Positions 36,206 to 46,752 of a DNA stretch of 64,000 nucleotides are shown piece after piece. Source of the DNA: an uncultured Prochlorococcus sp. (GTDB lineage: Bacteria; Cyanobacteriota; Cyanobacteriia; PCC-6307; Cyanobiaceae); assembly GCF_902626525.1 (NCBI RefSeq), contig NZ_CACOFR010000008.1, forward strand, positions 1-64,000. The letters run 5' to 3'. The notes below the pieces were generated by a model that was given only the letters and a program-made list of their open reading frames with translations, did no database searches and was not told the origin of the DNA. The translations under genes and the position numbers were made by a program. Within the stretch, counting starts at the first letter, position 1; each line of letters begins with the position of its first letter.

Positions 36206-38947
36206 TTAATCAATATCGTTATTTAATTTATTATTTTTTTCTAAAACATTTAAAACTGATTTTGCTTTTTCTATAACTTCTTTTGGAATTCCTGCTAATT
36301 TAGCTGCTTCTATACCATAGCTTTTGTTTGAACCTCCTTTAGCAATCTTATGACTAAAAATCAGTTGGTCATTCCTTTGCTCTACTAAAACTTGAAAATT
36401 TTCAATATTCTTATTTGAATTTTTTAAGTAATTCAATTCATGATAGTGCGTGGCAAAAATAGTATTACATTTGATTTTTTGTGCAAGATATTCACTTACC
36501 GACCAAGCTATTGAAAGGCCATCAAAAGTAGATGTCCCTCTACCTATCTCATCGAGCAAAACTAGTGAGCTAGAAGTTGCCTGATTTAAAATTGATGCAG
36601 TTTCAGACATTTCTACCATAAATGTTGATTGTCCGGATGATTGATCATCAACTGCTCCAATCCTTGTAAAGATCCTATCTGAAATTTTGATTTCAGCATT
36701 ATTGGCAGGAACAAAGCTACCAATTTGTGCAAGAATTTGAATCAAACCAATTTGTCTTATAAAGCAACTTTTTCCGCTTGCATTTGGGCCTGTTAGTATA
36801 ATTAATTTTTGATTATCTTCAAAAGAGATATCATTCGCTATAAACTTTTTATCATTTAACAATTGCTCTACTATTGGATTTCTTCCCTCAATAATTCGTG
36901 TACTATTTTTTTTAGTTGAATCATTAATTGGTATTAATAAAGGTTTTTTAAAATTGTTTTCTACTGAAGTAATTGATAAACCAAGCAATGCATCAAGAGA
37001 TGCTATGGATTTTGCGATTAATCTTATTTCTTTTGTTTTTTCAGCAACAATATTTCTTAATTTGCAGAAAATTTCATATTCTCTTGATGACGCTCTACTT
37101 TTTATCTGGAAAATCTTATTTTCTTTATTTTTAATTTCTGAAGTAATATACCTTTCCTCATTAGTCAGTGTCTGCCTTTTAATCCAATGTTGAGGAGCTA
37201 AATTAACTTTTGATTTATTAATAGAAATGTAATAACCAAAATTTTTATGAAATTGAATTTTTAGGTTTGAAATTTTGCTAATTTTTCTTTCTTTTAATTC
37301 TTCTTTATTTAGCCACTCAGAGTAATCATCCATTAAGTTGCGTAAACCATCCAATATGTTGTCAACACCATCGTGGATCATCCCGCCTTCACTTATATTT
37401 AGAGGAGGATTTTCTATTAGTTTAAAACTTATAGTATCAGCTAATTCTAAGAGTTCTTCATCAATATTTTTTAATTGGTCAGTCCAATCTGGGAGATCGT
37501 ATTTAAATAATTCAATTATTGATTTTAGTCTAGGCAATTTTTTTAGACCTTCCGCTATTGCAATTAAGTCTCTAGGACTTGCATGACCTGCACAAGCTCT
37601 ACCTGCAAGTCTTTCTAGATCCCCCATTGCTCTAAGTAAATTTTGGGTATCTATACGTAATTGTTTAGATTCAATAAAGTTTGTAATTATATTTTGTCTT
37701 TTATAAATTTCATTAACGTTTAATAGTGGTGCATCTATCCACCTTCTTAAACATCTTGCACCCATACAAGTATAAGTTCTATCAATACTCCATAGTAGCG
37801 AACCTACATAATTATTTTCTCGTTGTGTATTTTTGATTTCTAAGTTCTTTTGAGTTTGATAATCAATAATTAATTTGTTATGACCAAATTGAATTTGTGG
37901 AAAGTCTAATGAGATTTTTACAGAAGAATCTTTATCTAAATTTGAAGGATTAATTTTTTCTAAATAATTTAATAAACCTCCAAGTGATCTAGTCGCATTG
38001 ATTAAATTTTTTAGTCCTATTCCCTCTATACTTGCAATATGGAAATATTTTTTTATTAGATAATTTGCTTCATTAATGCCAAAATTAGTATCTTGAGAAA
38101 CAGTATATGTAATTTGACTATTCCCTTTAATTAATAAATTTCTTACTTCATTGCTTCCAACAATGATTTCTGAAGAATCTAATTTAATAATTTCATCAAA
38201 TAGTTTTAAAAGAGATTGACCTTCTAGAGTTATTAATTCTCCTGTACTTACATCAGCTTTTGATATACCCCATTCATAAGCTTCATCTGAGTTTTCTTCT
38301 GATAAGTAAATAGCAGTAATCCAATTATTTTTCTTCGCTATCAACATCCCCTCTTCAATTACAGTTCCGGGAGTAATAATTCTTGTTATTCCTCTTTTAA
38401 TTGGAGTCCCGTAATTGCCAGAACTTTTTTCTAATTGGTCGCATATAACCACAGAATAATTTTTTTTAATTAAATCAGCACAGTATCTCTCCAATGCATG
38501 ATAAGGAACCCCCGCCATAGGGATCTTACCAATCTCTTTCCCAGCATCTTTACTGGTAAGTGTTATTTCTAAAAGGTTAGATATTAATACAGCGTCCTCA
38601 AAAAAACATTCAAAAAAATCTCCCAATCTATATAGCAATAACCTATCTTTATTTTCTTCTTTTAGAGTTACATAATGCTTCATTACAGGAGTTAATTTCA
38701 GTTTTGAAATTGTTTTATAGCTATAAGATTCTTCATTGATGCAAACATTTTTGTTATTTGAAATTAAATCAGTCTTGAATTTATTTATTAAATTAGTTGA
38801 ATTTTTTCTTTGTCTAGGTCTTTTTTGCGATTCTTTTTTTAAATCTTCCAAAGATAAATCTTCTGGAATTTTTGTTATTTCTTTTTGCTCATTATTTTCA
38901 TTATCAATCGCAAATAAATTTTTTTGTATTATCGTATCTTCTTGCAT
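36206..38947 (-). CDS. mutS: DNA mismatch repair protein MutS
   Basis: MutS recognises base mismatches. The catalytic core begins only around residue 85 ([36 protein letters not shown]). The mismatch-contacting F-x-E motif is F111-x-E113. Walker A (TGPNASGKS) is near residue 719, followed by the [14 protein letters not shown] and [14 protein letters not shown] ATPase motifs and the helix-turn-helix dimerisation end. The first 80 residues or so are a charged Lys/Asn-rich extension absent from E. coli MutS. At 913 residues it is longer than typical MutS (about 850). It is divergent from psbZ. Confidence 0.97.
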   Translation of the reverse strand: MQEDTIIQKNLFAIDNENNEQKEITKIPEDLSLEDLKKESQKRPRQRKNSTNLINKFKTDLISNNKNVCINEESYSYKTISKLKLTPVMKHYVTLKEENKDRLLLYRLGDFFECFFEDAVLISNLLEITLTSKDAGKEIGKIPMAGVPYHALERYCADLIKKNYSVVICDQLEKSSGNYGTPIKRGITRIITPGTVIEEGMLIAKKNNWITAIYLSEENSDEAYEWGISKADVSTGELITLEGQSLLKLFDEIIKLDSSEIIVGSNEVRNLLIKGNSQITYTVSQDTNFGINEANYLIKKYFHIASIEGIGLKNLINATRSLGGLLNYLEKINPSNLDKDSSVKISLDFPQIQFGHNKLIIDYQTQKNLEIKNTQRENNYVGSLLWSIDRTYTCMGARCLRRWIDAPLLNVNEIYKRQNIITNFIESKQLRIDTQNLLRAMGDLERLAGRACAGHASPRDLIAIAEGLKKLPRLKSIIELFKYDLPDWTDQLKNIDEELLELADTISFKLIENPPLNISEGGMIHDGVDNILDGLRNLMDDYSEWLNKEELKERKISKISNLKIQFHKNFGYYISINKSKVNLAPQHWIKRQTLTNEERYITSEIKNKENKIFQIKSRASSREYEIFCKLRNIVAEKTKEIRLIAKSIASLDALLGLSITSVENNFKKPLLIPINDSTKKNSTRIIEGRNPIVEQLLNDKKFIANDISFEDNQKLIILTGPNASGKSCFIRQIGLIQILAQIGSFVPANNAEIKISDRIFTRIGAVDDQSSGQSTFMVEMSETASILNQATSSSLVLLDEIGRGTSTFDGLSIAWSVSEYLAQKIKCNTIFATHYHELNYLKNSNKNIENFQVLVEQRNDQLIFSHKIAKGGSNKSYGIEAAKLAGIPKEVIEKAKSVLNVLEKNNKLNNDID

Positions 38948-39061
38948 ACTTTTTTAAATCCTAAATAGATATTAGGTAGAAAATATTTTTTTGCATCTCA
39001 AAGTGGCTTAAAGTATGTAAATTTTCTCTAAAAATTCTCATTTTCATGAGATTATAGTATT

Positions 39062-39067
39062 TATAAT
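39062..39067 (+). promoter_or_regulatory. Candidate -10 element for psbZ
   Basis: TATAAT lies 23 bases before the psbZ ATG at 39091, so transcription would start roughly 12-15 bases upstream of the gene. A second match, TATAGT, is at 39054-39058 plus flank. A 6-base-pair hairpin (TCTCAT/ATGAGA, 39036-39051) sits just upstream and could be an operator. No good -35 was seen. Confidence 0.4.
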
Positions 39068-39090
39068 AATTTGAAAACTAGAACTCAATT

Positions 39091-39288
39091 ATGCAGGCCG
39101 TTAACTTTTTCTTTGTAAATGCTCTATTATTTGCTTCTCTAATAGCGGTAGTTGGAGTACCTGTTTTATATGTAACTCAACCTTCTAATGAGGAGGGGCA
39201 GCGAGAAAATAGGAGAAAAATTTATTCCATCGCTGCTGTATGGGTTGTTTTGGTTTTTGTTACAGGAATTGTTTCTTCTCTGGTTTGA
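39091..39288 (+). CDS. psbZ: Photosystem II protein PsbZ (Ycf9)
   Basis: PsbZ is a two-helix thylakoid protein at the edge of the photosystem II core. The 65-residue product has membrane helices at about 4-25 (FFFVNALLFASLIAVVGVPVLY) and 40-60, joined by a polar loop TQPSNEEGQRENRRK. Both length and the SIAAVWVVLVFVTG second helix fit PsbZ. It stands between divergent mutS and the same-strand ribH, 49 bases apart. Confidence 0.96.
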   Translation: MQAVNFFFVNALLFASLIAVVGVPVLYVTQPSNEEGQRENRRKIYSIAAVWVVLVFVTGIVSSLV

Positions 39289-39337
39289 ACTTAATACCTT
39301 TTCGTGAGAGTCTATTTATATCACTATGAAAAATTAA

Positions 39338-39817
39338 ATGGCTATTTTTGAGGGCTCTTTTACTAATGTATCTACTTTAAAAGTAGGAATTGTAATAGCA
39401 AGATTTAATGATTTAATTACAAATAAAATACTATCTGGTTGTCTGGATTGTCTAAAAAGACATGGACTAGATACTTCTGAATTAAGTAGTCAAGTTGATA
39501 TTGTTTGGGTACCTGGTTCATTAGAATTACCAATTGCAGCAAAAACTCTCATGAAAAAAAAGAATTATGATGTTGTAATTGCCCTTGGAGCCGTTATACG
39601 TGGTGAAACTTCTCACTATGATGTAGTTGTATCTGAAGCTAGCAAAGGTATTTATCATGTCTCAAATGAAAATAATGTTCCAATTATTTTCGGAGTTTTA
39701 ACCACCGATACTATGCAGCAGGCTTTAGAAAGAGCAGGGATTAAGAATAATCTTGGTTGGAATTATGCTTTACAAGCAATTGAGATGGGATCGTTAATTA
39801 AAAATTTAAATAAATAA
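39338..39817 (+). CDS. ribH: 6,7-dimethyl-8-ribityllumazine synthase
   Basis: RibH makes the direct precursor of riboflavin. The 159-residue protein has [12 protein letters not shown] (58-69), [12 protein letters not shown] (84-95) with catalytic His93, and [16 protein letters not shown] near the C-terminus. These are the standard lumazine synthase motifs. It lies between psbZ and the tRNA-Gly gene. No FMN riboswitch fits into the 49-base gap upstream. Confidence 0.97.
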   Translation: MAIFEGSFTNVSTLKVGIVIARFNDLITNKILSGCLDCLKRHGLDTSELSSQVDIVWVPGSLELPIAAKTLMKKKNYDVVIALGAVIRGETSHYDVVVSEASKGIYHVSNENNVPIIFGVLTTDTMQQALERAGIKNNLGWNYALQAIEMGSLIKNLNK

Positions 39818-39853
39818 AAATAATTATTTTTCTTATTAAGACCTTCTTTGAGA

Positions 39854-39859
39854 TAATAT
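39854..39859 (+). promoter_or_regulatory. Candidate -10 element for tRNA-Gly
   Basis: TAATAT within GATAATATAG ends 11 bases upstream of the first base of the tRNA, which puts transcription start at or just before the mature 5' end. No convincing -35 was found. Confidence 0.35.
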
Positions 39860-39870
39860 AGCAATGTTGT

Positions 39871-39942
39871 GCGGATGTAGCTCAGTGGTAGAGCATCTCC
39901 TTGCCAAGGAGAATGTCGAGAGTTCGAATCTCTTCATCCGCT
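39871..39942 (+). tRNA. tRNA-Gly (anticodon GCC)
   Basis: The full cloverleaf can be read. The acceptor stem GCGGATG (39871-39877) pairs with CATCCGC (39935-39941), with discriminator T at 39942. The D arm contains GCTCAGTGGTAGAGC. The anticodon stem CTCC/GGAG carries the loop TTGCCAA with anticodon GCC at 39903-39905. The T arm contains GAGAGTTCGAATCTC. The CCA end is not encoded; CTTTTT follows instead, so a tRNA nucleotidyltransferase must add it. It lies between ribH and an NTF2-like gene. Confidence 0.98.
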
Positions 39943-39987
39943 TTTTAAATTTGCATCTCTTAGAGTATTAAAATTAATAATTTTCCA

Positions 39988-40419
39988 ATGACAAGGGTTA
40001 TTTCCAGAGAGGATTTAAGAGGTTTATTTACTAAACCTTATGGTGCAGATGCGCCAACAAAACAAAAATGGGAAGAATTTTATGATGAGAATGTTACTTT
40101 TGTAGACCCAACGCAAGAAACAGAGGGATTAGATTCTTATATCAAAGCTCAAGAAAAACTTATTAAAAGATGTGACGATGTTTTTTTAGAAACTCATGCA
40201 ATCTCGATAAGTGGAAGTTGTGGTTTCGTTGAATGGACAATGGGTTTAAAAATTATGGGTAAAGAATTTATTTACCCCGGAACTACTCGTTTATTATTTG
40301 GGGAAAATGGATTAATTAAAGAACACAGAGATTATTTTGATTTTTGTGGGCCAACTTTTGGACCAATCCCTATTTTAGGTCCTTTTATAAAATGGCTATA
40401 TAGTAAATTTGTCTCTTAA
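39988..40419 (+). CDS. NTF2/SnoaL-like domain protein
   Basis: The 143-residue protein has the NTF2-like pattern: an N-terminal helix (REDLRGLFTKPYGADAPTKQKWEEFYDENVTFVDPTQ), a conserved aromatic/acidic pocket (YIKAQEKLIKRCDDVFLETHAISISGS) and a beta-sheet ending FIYPGTTRLLFGENGLIKEHRDYFDF. No catalytic residues can be assigned. Function is unknown; the family includes isomerases, hydrolases and pure binding proteins. It is followed after two bases by the GtrA-like gene. Confidence 0.75.
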   Translation: MTRVISREDLRGLFTKPYGADAPTKQKWEEFYDENVTFVDPTQETEGLDSYIKAQEKLIKRCDDVFLETHAISISGSCGFVEWTMGLKIMGKEFIYPGTTRLLFGENGLIKEHRDYFDFCGPTFGPIPILGPFIKWLYSKFVS

Positions 40420-40421
40420 AA

Positions 40422-40844
40422 TTGATTAGATTAAAAACAAAACTACTTGAATATTATCGATTTCTTAAGAAAAATAATTTGCAAATATTTAGGTTTATAG
40501 CTTCTGGATTAGTAGCATCAGGTATTAACTTTTTAGTTTTTAATTCAATATATTTAATGTTTAAAAAAATAGTTATAGCATCATTTTGTGGTTACTTTAT
40601 AGGAATCTTATTCTCTTATACGCTTGCTAAAATTTGGGTATTTCAAAATAAATCAAGACAAAACTTTTTTAGATTTTTCCCTGCCTTTTGTCTTATTTAT
40701 TTTTTAGGGGGAGTGGAAATGTCTTTTGTGATTGTTTTTTTAAATCAATTTTTAAATAATCATAAGATTGCGTGGTTATTTGGTGCCTTTATTGGATCCT
40801 TAAACAACTATTTTGGCTCAAAATATTTTTTGTTTAGGAAGTAA
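40422..40844 (+). CDS. GtrA-like family membrane protein
   Basis: The 140-residue product has four predicted membrane helices and the GtrA pattern: FRFIASGLVASGINFLVFN, a conserved YTLAKIWVFQNK loop after helix two, and NNYFGSKYFLFRK at the C-terminus. GtrA-type proteins are thought to move lipid-linked sugars across the membrane, although no partner glycosyltransferase is adjacent here. A TTG start at 40422, two bases after the previous stop, is the first usable start. It converges on the GNAT gene with four bases between. Confidence 0.85.
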   Translation: MIRLKTKLLEYYRFLKKNNLQIFRFIASGLVASGINFLVFNSIYLMFKKIVIASFCGYFIGILFSYTLAKIWVFQNKSRQNFFRFFPAFCLIYFLGGVEMSFVIVFLNQFLNNHKIAWLFGAFIGSLNNYFGSKYFLFRK

Positions 40845-40848
40845 TCAC

Positions 40849-41304
40849 TCAAGTTTCGCGAATTAATAAATTTTGAGAGGTAACTTCTTTAAAATTAAAT
40901 TGAGAATAAAAGTCCTTTTTATTCGTGGTCATTAAATACAATTTTTTTGTATTTTTAATTTTTTTTGAAGATAAAAGATTTTTAACTATTAATGTGCCAA
41001 AACCTTTGCCTTGGTGATTTTGATCTATGACTATATCCCAAAGAACCCCTCGATAAATCCCATCTGTTAGAGCTCTGCCAAAACCCACTATTTCGTTGCC
41101 AACCCAAAGACTAATAATAACATCACTGTTGGCGAGACATTTTTTTAGGTCATTAATGGTTCTATTTTTTGCCCAGAAAGTGTTGCTGTCAAGTAATTTT
41201 TGTAGTTTATTTAATCCATTTGTAGGCTTTAGATTGGGACCTAACCCAAAAAGCCTTAAGCCCATGGCGCCTTTGGAATGATTTATTAGAGATATTGCCT
41301 TCAT
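40849..41304 (-). CDS. GNAT family N-acetyltransferase
   Basis: The 151-residue protein has the GNAT acetyl-CoA motif A (LWDIVIDQNHQGKGFGTLIV, about 88-107, with Q98-x2-G101-x-G103) preceded by a beta-strand VGNEIVGFGRALTDG. The end (KDFYSQFNFKEVTSQNLL) fits motif B. Related single-domain GNATs occur across cyanobacteria and in plastids. The substrate cannot be read from the sequence. It is divergent from secA. Confidence 0.88.
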   Translation of the reverse strand: MKAISLINHSKGAMGLRLFGLGPNLKPTNGLNKLQKLLDSNTFWAKNRTINDLKKCLANSDVIISLWVGNEIVGFGRALTDGIYRGVLWDIVIDQNHQGKGFGTLIVKNLLSSKKIKNTKKLYLMTTNKKDFYSQFNFKEVTSQNLLIRET

Positions 41305-41478
41305 GTGTTTAAAAGTTTTATAAGAAATTTAAGAAAATTTGATTTTTTTGGTAATTTCAATCTAAATACCCTAGTCGATCATTTCTATAAAATAAAGAGA
41401 TAAGAATATTCTTCATTCTGTTGTAACGCACTAATTTATAATGTTTGTAATAAAATTGACTTTTAAAGGCTAATACTT
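41305..41478. other. Intergenic region between GNAT gene and secA
   Basis: This 174-base divergent gap contains a good plus-strand -10 hexamer TATAAT at 41437-41442, about 37 bases before the secA start, and a small GAATATTC palindrome near 41404. No long hairpin, small ORF or recognised RNA was seen. Confidence 0.4.
41437..41442 (+). promoter_or_regulatory. Candidate -10 element for secA
   Basis: A perfect TATAAT lies 36 bases upstream of the secA ATG at 41479. The upstream TTGTAA at 41421-41426 is too close (10 bases) for a normal -35. A short leader of about 25 bases would result. Confidence 0.4.
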
Positions 41479-44310
41479 ATGCTAAAACTTTTGTTAGGTG
41501 ATCCAAATACACGAAAGTTAAAGCGCTATCAACCAATTGTTGAAGAAATTAATTTTTTAGAAGAGGAAATTTCTAAACTGAATGATGATGATTTGAGAAA
41601 AGAAACAAATAATCTTAAAACAAAAATTTCATCAGAAATAAATGTTCAAAAACAAAATCAACTCTTAGAAGAATTTCTTCCAAAAGCCTTCGCAATCGTG
41701 AGAGAAGCAAGTAAACGTGTTCTTGAAATGCGACATTTTGATGTTCAATTAATAGGGGGAATGGTTTTACATGAGTGTCAAATTGCTGAGATGAAGACTG
41801 GAGAAGGAAAAACTCTTGTTGCAACATTACCTTGTTATTTAAATGCTCTAACTGGGAAAGGGGTTCATGTTGTTACAGTAAATGACTATTTAGCTAGAAG
41901 AGATGCCGAGTGGATGGGACAAGTTCATCGTTTTTTAGGTTTATCCGTTGGTTTAATTCAGCAAGACATGAGCCCAGTGGAGAGAAAGAAAAATTACGAT
42001 TGTGATATAACTTATGCTACAAATTCGGAATTAGGATTTGATTATTTAAGAGATAATATGTCTACAGATATTAATGAGGTAGTCCAAAGAAAATTCAATT
42101 ACTGTGTGATCGATGAGGTTGATTCAATATTAATCGACGAGGCTAGAACACCTTTAATTATTTCTGGTCAAGTTGAAAGACCTCAAGAAAAATATCAAAA
42201 GGCTCATGCATTATCTTTGGCGCTAGTTAAAGCAAAAGAATTAAGTAAAGATGGTATTGATCCAGAAGGTGATTATGAAGTTGATGAAAAACAAAGAAGT
42301 TGTATATTAACTGACCAGGGTTTTGCTAAATGTGAAGAGTATTTGGGTGTTGGTGATTTATATAACCCTCAAGATCCCTGGGCACACTATATAACTAATG
42401 CTTTAAAAGCCAAGGAATTATTTATTAAAGATGTAAATTATATTATTAAAAATGATGAGGCTGTCATAGTGGATGAATTTACAGGTAGAGTAATGCCAGG
42501 AAGGCGGTGGAGTGACGGACAACATCAGGCAATAGAAGCAAAAGAGAGTCTTAAAATTCAGCCTGAAACTCAAACATTAGCTTCTATCACTTATCAGAAT
42601 TTTTTCCTTTTATATCCTGGTTTAGCTGGTATGACGGGAACTGCAAAAACTGAGGAGGTTGAATTTGAAAAAACTTATAAACTGGAATCAACAGTTATAC
42701 CAACTAATCAAATAAGAAAGAGACAAGATTGGTCTGATCAAGTATTTAAAACAGAGATAGGTAAATGGAAAGCAGTTGCTAAAGAAACTGCACAAATTCA
42801 TAGGGATGGTAGACCTGTTTTAGTTGGTACAACAAGTGTTGAAAAAAGTGAGTTGTTAAGCTCCCTTTTAGCTGAAGAAAAAATTCCTCATAATTTATTA
42901 AATGCTAAGCCTGAAAACGTGGAACGTGAAGCGGAAATTGTTGCTCAGGCAGGAAGAGCAGGCGCTGTTACTATCGCGACTAATATGGCAGGAAGAGGGA
43001 CGGATATAATTCTTGGTGGTAACAGCGATTATATGGCAAGACTTAAATTAAAAGAGACTTTAACTCCCTTGTTGGTTAAGCCAGATAATGAGCATAAGCC
43101 TCCAATTCCAAAACAAAGAATTCCAAAAAATAAGGGTGGCTTTTCTTCAAAAGTGAAATCAAATTTGAAAAAGAACATTACAAATTATTCAACAAGTCTT
43201 TTTCCTTGCAAACTGAATGAACAAATTGAAAATAAAATCTCTATTTTATCTAATGAACTTGTTAGATATTGTGGGGATAGACAACTTTCTGTCTTGGAGT
43301 TGGATGACATGATAGCTACAGCCGCAGAAAAAGCTCCTACTCAAGATAAATTGATAAAGCTTTTGAGAGAATCTTTATCAGACGTAAAAGATGAATATGA
43401 CAAAGTTTTGATTCATGAGGAGAGAAAAGTAAGAGAAGCTGGTGGTTTACATGTCATAGGTACAGAGAGACATGAATCAAGAAGAGTGGATAATCAACTT
43501 CGAGGTAGGGCAGGAAGACAAGGTGATCTTGGTAGCACAAGATTCTTTTTATCTTTAGAAGATAATTTATTGAGGATTTTTGGAGGCGATAGAGTAGCAA
43601 ATTTAATGAATGCATTTAGGGTAGATGAAGATATGCCTATTGAATCAGGAATGCTTACAAGGTCTTTAGAAAGTGCTCAAAAGAAAGTAGAAACATATTA
43701 TTACGATATTAGAAAACAAGTTTTTGAATATGACGAGGTTATGAATAATCAAAGAAAAGCAGTTTATAGCGAAAGACTAAGAGTCTTGCAAGGAACTGAT
43801 TTAAAAAGGCAAGTTATAGGATATGGAGAAAGAACTATGAGCGAAATTGTAGAGGCTTATATAAATCCTGATCTACCTCCTGAAGAATGGAATATTGTAC
43901 AATTAATCTCTAAAGTCAAAGAATTTATTTATTTATTGGATGATCTTAAAGCTGATGATGTCAATTTATTGTCAATAGAAGAATTAAAAAACTATCTGCA
44001 GGAGCAGTTACGAATAGCTTATGATCTCAAGGAATCTCAAATAGAAAAAATTCGTCCAGGATTAATGAGAGAAGCTGAAAGGTTCTTCATTTTGCAGCAA
44101 ATTGATAATTTATGGCGAGAACATTTGCAATCCATGGATTCCTTAAGAGAATCAGTCGGATTAAGAGGTTATGGCCAAAAAGATCCTTTAATCGAATATA
44201 AAAATGAAGGTTATGATATGTTTCTTGAAATGATGACTAACATGAGGAGAAATGTTATTTATTCAATGTTTATGTTTCAACCTAAAACTGATACGGACGA
44301 AAATAACTAA
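41479..44310 (+). CDS. secA: Preprotein translocase ATPase SecA
   Basis: SecA drives export of unfolded proteins through SecYEG into thylakoid and plasma membranes. The 943-residue protein shows Walker A MKTGEGKT (105-112), [17 protein letters not shown], the preprotein cross-linking domain, and [11 protein letters not shown] plus [15 protein letters not shown] in motor domain 2. A lysine-rich insert of about 60 residues after the GRGTD motif ([19 protein letters not shown]) is of the type seen in cyanobacterial SecA. The C-terminus ([11 protein letters not shown]) lacks the zinc-binding CxC end of E. coli SecA. The start at [17 protein letters not shown] is standard. Confidence 0.98.
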   Translation: MLKLLLGDPNTRKLKRYQPIVEEINFLEEEISKLNDDDLRKETNNLKTKISSEINVQKQNQLLEEFLPKAFAIVREASKRVLEMRHFDVQLIGGMVLHECQIAEMKTGEGKTLVATLPCYLNALTGKGVHVVTVNDYLARRDAEWMGQVHRFLGLSVGLIQQDMSPVERKKNYDCDITYATNSELGFDYLRDNMSTDINEVVQRKFNYCVIDEVDSILIDEARTPLIISGQVERPQEKYQKAHALSLALVKAKELSKDGIDPEGDYEVDEKQRSCILTDQGFAKCEEYLGVGDLYNPQDPWAHYITNALKAKELFIKDVNYIIKNDEAVIVDEFTGRVMPGRRWSDGQHQAIEAKESLKIQPETQTLASITYQNFFLLYPGLAGMTGTAKTEEVEFEKTYKLESTVIPTNQIRKRQDWSDQVFKTEIGKWKAVAKETAQIHRDGRPVLVGTTSVEKSELLSSLLAEEKIPHNLLNAKPENVEREAEIVAQAGRAGAVTIATNMAGRGTDIILGGNSDYMARLKLKETLTPLLVKPDNEHKPPIPKQRIPKNKGGFSSKVKSNLKKNITNYSTSLFPCKLNEQIENKISILSNELVRYCGDRQLSVLELDDMIATAAEKAPTQDKLIKLLRESLSDVKDEYDKVLIHEERKVREAGGLHVIGTERHESRRVDNQLRGRAGRQGDLGSTRFFLSLEDNLLRIFGGDRVANLMNAFRVDEDMPIESGMLTRSLESAQKKVETYYYDIRKQVFEYDEVMNNQRKAVYSERLRVLQGTDLKRQVIGYGERTMSEIVEAYINPDLPPEEWNIVQLISKVKEFIYLLDDLKADDVNLLSIEELKNYLQEQLRIAYDLKESQIEKIRPGLMREAERFFILQQIDNLWREHLQSMDSLRESVGLRGYGQKDPLIEYKNEGYDMFLEMMTNMRRNVIYSMFMFQPKTDTDENN

Positions 44311-44318
44311 ATTAAGAT

Positions 44319-45056
44319 TTAATCATCTCCAAGAAAGTCAATAATTTCTTTGTCTTTAAGATTTTGGGCATCGCCGAGTTTAGATATATCTACAGATTCT
44401 GAGTTAGTTATACATTGAAGGGTTTTTTGTAACTTGCGAATTTCACTCTCAAGTAGATCTATTCTATCCATTAAATTTTTTATCACATTTGCTTCTGCAT
44501 CTGGTAAGGCGGAATGAGCCAATGGATTAACTTTGACCCCACTTTGGTGCACTATTCTCCCAGGAACTCCAACTACAGTACTGTTCTCATCTACATTACG
44601 AACAACTACTGAACCTGCTCCAATACGAGTATTAGATCCTACTGTGATTGATCCAAGAACTTTTGCACCAGCACCAACAACAACATTTTCCATTAAGGTT
44701 GGGTGTCTTTTTCCATGACTTTTGCCAGTACCGCCTAATGTCACTCCTTGATAAAGCAGACAATTATTTCCTATCTCTGCTGTTTCACCAATCACAACTC
44801 CCATGCCATGATCAATGAAAACCCTTTTACCAATTTTGGCTCCAGGATGAATTTCAATGCCTGTTAATAATCTATTAGTATGACTTAACAAGCGAGGAAT
44901 TAAAGGAATTTTTAATTGCCATAACTTATGAGTGAATCTATGAATAACTATTGATTGAAAGCCAGGGTAGCAAAGAAAAATCTCTAATATTCCTCTAGCA
45001 GCAGGATCCCTTTCTTTGATGATTTCTATATCTGATTTAAAAGTCCTTAACATCAT
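44319..45056 (-). CDS. cysE: Serine O-acetyltransferase
   Basis: CysE makes O-acetylserine, the carbon acceptor for cysteine synthesis. The 245-residue protein has the N-terminal helical region, then left-handed beta-helix hexapeptide repeats from about 65 to 165 including IDHGMGVVIGETAEIGNN, LYQGVTLGGTGKSHGKRHPTL and VLGSITVGSNTRIGAGSVV. The tail has a coiled-coil-like RIDLLESEIRKLQKTL. It starts 3 bases after the GntR-type regulator gene, so the two are almost certainly co-transcribed. Confidence 0.96.
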   Translation of the reverse strand: MMLRTFKSDIEIIKERDPAARGILEIFLCYPGFQSIVIHRFTHKLWQLKIPLIPRLLSHTNRLLTGIEIHPGAKIGKRVFIDHGMGVVIGETAEIGNNCLLYQGVTLGGTGKSHGKRHPTLMENVVVGAGAKVLGSITVGSNTRIGAGSVVVRNVDENSTVVGVPGRIVHQSGVKVNPLAHSALPDAEANVIKNLMDRIDLLESEIRKLQKTLQCITNSESVDISKLGDAQNLKDKEIIDFLGDD

Positions 45057-45059
45057 GGT

Positions 45060-46046
45060 TTAATTAATCACTCCAATTTCTTTTTTTAATAGATTTATTG
45101 TTTCGATACTTAAATAATTTTTAGCGCATATTATTTGAGGTAATCTCATAAGCTGAGACCGATTTTTTAATAATGTATTTTCTACAACTGATAAACTAGG
45201 ACCATCACAAACTATATGGTTCGAAGCTTTTAAGAGTGATAGTAATCTACTATTATTATCTGAGATTGCCGTCATCAGCATCAATTCACTTCCTCGCATG
45301 CTATGAATGATAACTTCTGCGGCTCTTAATAAACCAGGACTAATGCTGACGATACCTACACAACTTCCAGCATTTAATTCTTTGATAATTTTTAATTCTT
45401 TTTGAAAATCGCTCAAGTCAACTGCAATAGCTCGGACTCCATATTGTTTTGCAACTTTTTCTAGAGGCTGCAAGAAATATCTACTTGTCACAATAGTACC
45501 ATTATTTGAATTACTCAAAACTTTTTCTAATTCTTCCATAGGAATAACTTCTACTGGGACATTAACTTTTGGTGAGAGTTCTTCTGCTATTAGCATAGAA
45601 GCTCCTATATCCTCTCTTGGAGTACTAACTAAAATTCTGGCTCCGCATTTTATACGCCAATCAATTTCATTGGTCAATATTTCTCTTGTTTCTTGTAACG
45701 TGCAGCCAATATTTATGAAATCATCAATAGCCTTCTTGGCTTCTTGATCTGGTGGTTTATTTATTTTATTTTTTGAATAAATTGATTTTTTAAAATCTCT
45801 TTTCGTAAGATTATCTCTTACATAGATACCTGATCCAGCTATAGCTTCAACAACCCCATCTATCTCTAGCTGTCTGTAGACTTTACTTATAGTATTACGA
45901 TGAAGTCCAGTCTGCATTGCAAGCTGTCTGGTGCTTGGCAGTCTGTGTCCAGGCGGATAATGTCTTGCTGCTATTGCAAAGCAAATTTGATTGTATAATT
46001 GTGTTGATGCCGGGATATCACTTTCTTGTTGTATATGGAATCTCAC
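45060..46046 (-). CDS. GntR-type winged-helix regulator with unrecognised C-terminal domain
   Basis: Residues 1-78 form a clear GntR winged helix: an N-terminal strand (MRFHIQQESDIPASTQLYNQI), the LPSTRQLAMQTGLHRNTISK recognition helix region (36-55), and the wing GSGIYVRD (71-78). The remaining 250 residues are not a FadR or UTRA domain that I recognise and are too short for a MocR aminotransferase; alternating strands and helices (ARILVSTPREDIG, TIVTSRYFLQPLEKVAKQYG, GIVSISPGLLRAAEVII) suggest a small-molecule-binding alpha/beta domain. It lies three bases upstream of cysE. Control of sulfur or cysteine metabolism is inferred from that position only. Confidence 0.85.
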   Translation of the reverse strand: MRFHIQQESDIPASTQLYNQICFAIAARHYPPGHRLPSTRQLAMQTGLHRNTISKVYRQLEIDGVVEAIAGSGIYVRDNLTKRDFKKSIYSKNKINKPPDQEAKKAIDDFINIGCTLQETREILTNEIDWRIKCGARILVSTPREDIGASMLIAEELSPKVNVPVEVIPMEELEKVLSNSNNGTIVTSRYFLQPLEKVAKQYGVRAIAVDLSDFQKELKIIKELNAGSCVGIVSISPGLLRAAEVIIHSMRGSELMLMTAISDNNSRLLSLLKASNHIVCDGPSLSVVENTLLKNRSQLMRLPQIICAKNYLSIETINLLKKEIGVIN

Positions 46047-46125
46047 TGTAGAAAAATCCTGACTAACTAAATATTATCCATAGTGACACTTTAACATTCG
46101 GCATAGTTTTTCCGATAATAATTTC

Positions 46126-46698
46126 TCAATCTGCATCTTTTTTAATTAAGGGAGTTTTTCTAGGGCTTAAAAACATAATCATGTTTCTCCCTTCCCTTTT
46201 TGGCTTTTGCTGTACTTCTGATTGCTCTTCTAAATCATTAGCCATTTTTAAAAGTAGTGTTTCAGCTAAATTTGAGTGTTGAATTTCTCTACCCCTAAAA
46301 ATTACTGTGCATTTTACTTTATCTCCTGATTTTAAAAATTTAGTAGCTTGGCCTATTCTTACGTCATAATCATGCTTATCAATTTTGTATCTCATTTTTA
46401 CTTCTTTAACTTCAGTTTGATGAGATTTCTTTTTTGCTTCTTTTGCTTTTTTTTCTTGTTCAAATTTATATTTTCCATAGTTCATGATTCTACAAACAGG
46501 AGGATTTGCTTTTTCGCTGACCAAAACCAAATCAAGTTCTCTTTGAGAGGCTATCTCTAATGCTTTTAATCTATCTATGACTCCTAATTGTTTCCCATCT
46601 GAATCAACAACTCTCAATTGAGAGTATTTTATTCTTTCATTTATATTAGGGAGCTCTCTAACAGGAGCGCGGCGGTCAAATCGAGGGCGTGGTGGCAT
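46126..46698 (-). CDS. infC: Translation initiation factor IF-3
   Basis: IF-3 binds the 30S subunit and checks initiator tRNA pairing. The N-terminal domain contains [23 protein letters not shown] (about 18-40) and the basic linker [20 protein letters not shown]. The C-terminal domain has [20 protein letters not shown] and [20 protein letters not shown]. The start is an ATG rather than the ATT used for autoregulation in E. coli. It is separated from rpmI-rplT, with which it forms an operon in many bacteria. Confidence 0.98.
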   Translation of the reverse strand: MPPRPRFDRRAPVRELPNINERIKYSQLRVVDSDGKQLGVIDRLKALEIASQRELDLVLVSEKANPPVCRIMNYGKYKFEQEKKAKEAKKKSHQTEVKEVKMRYKIDKHDYDVRIGQATKFLKSGDKVKCTVIFRGREIQHSNLAETLLLKMANDLEEQSEVQQKPKREGRNMIMFLSPRKTPLIKKDAD

Positions 46699-46752
46699 TC
46701 AGTTCAGTTAATAAATTGATTGGATGATGAACAAAATTTAATATTTATAAAA

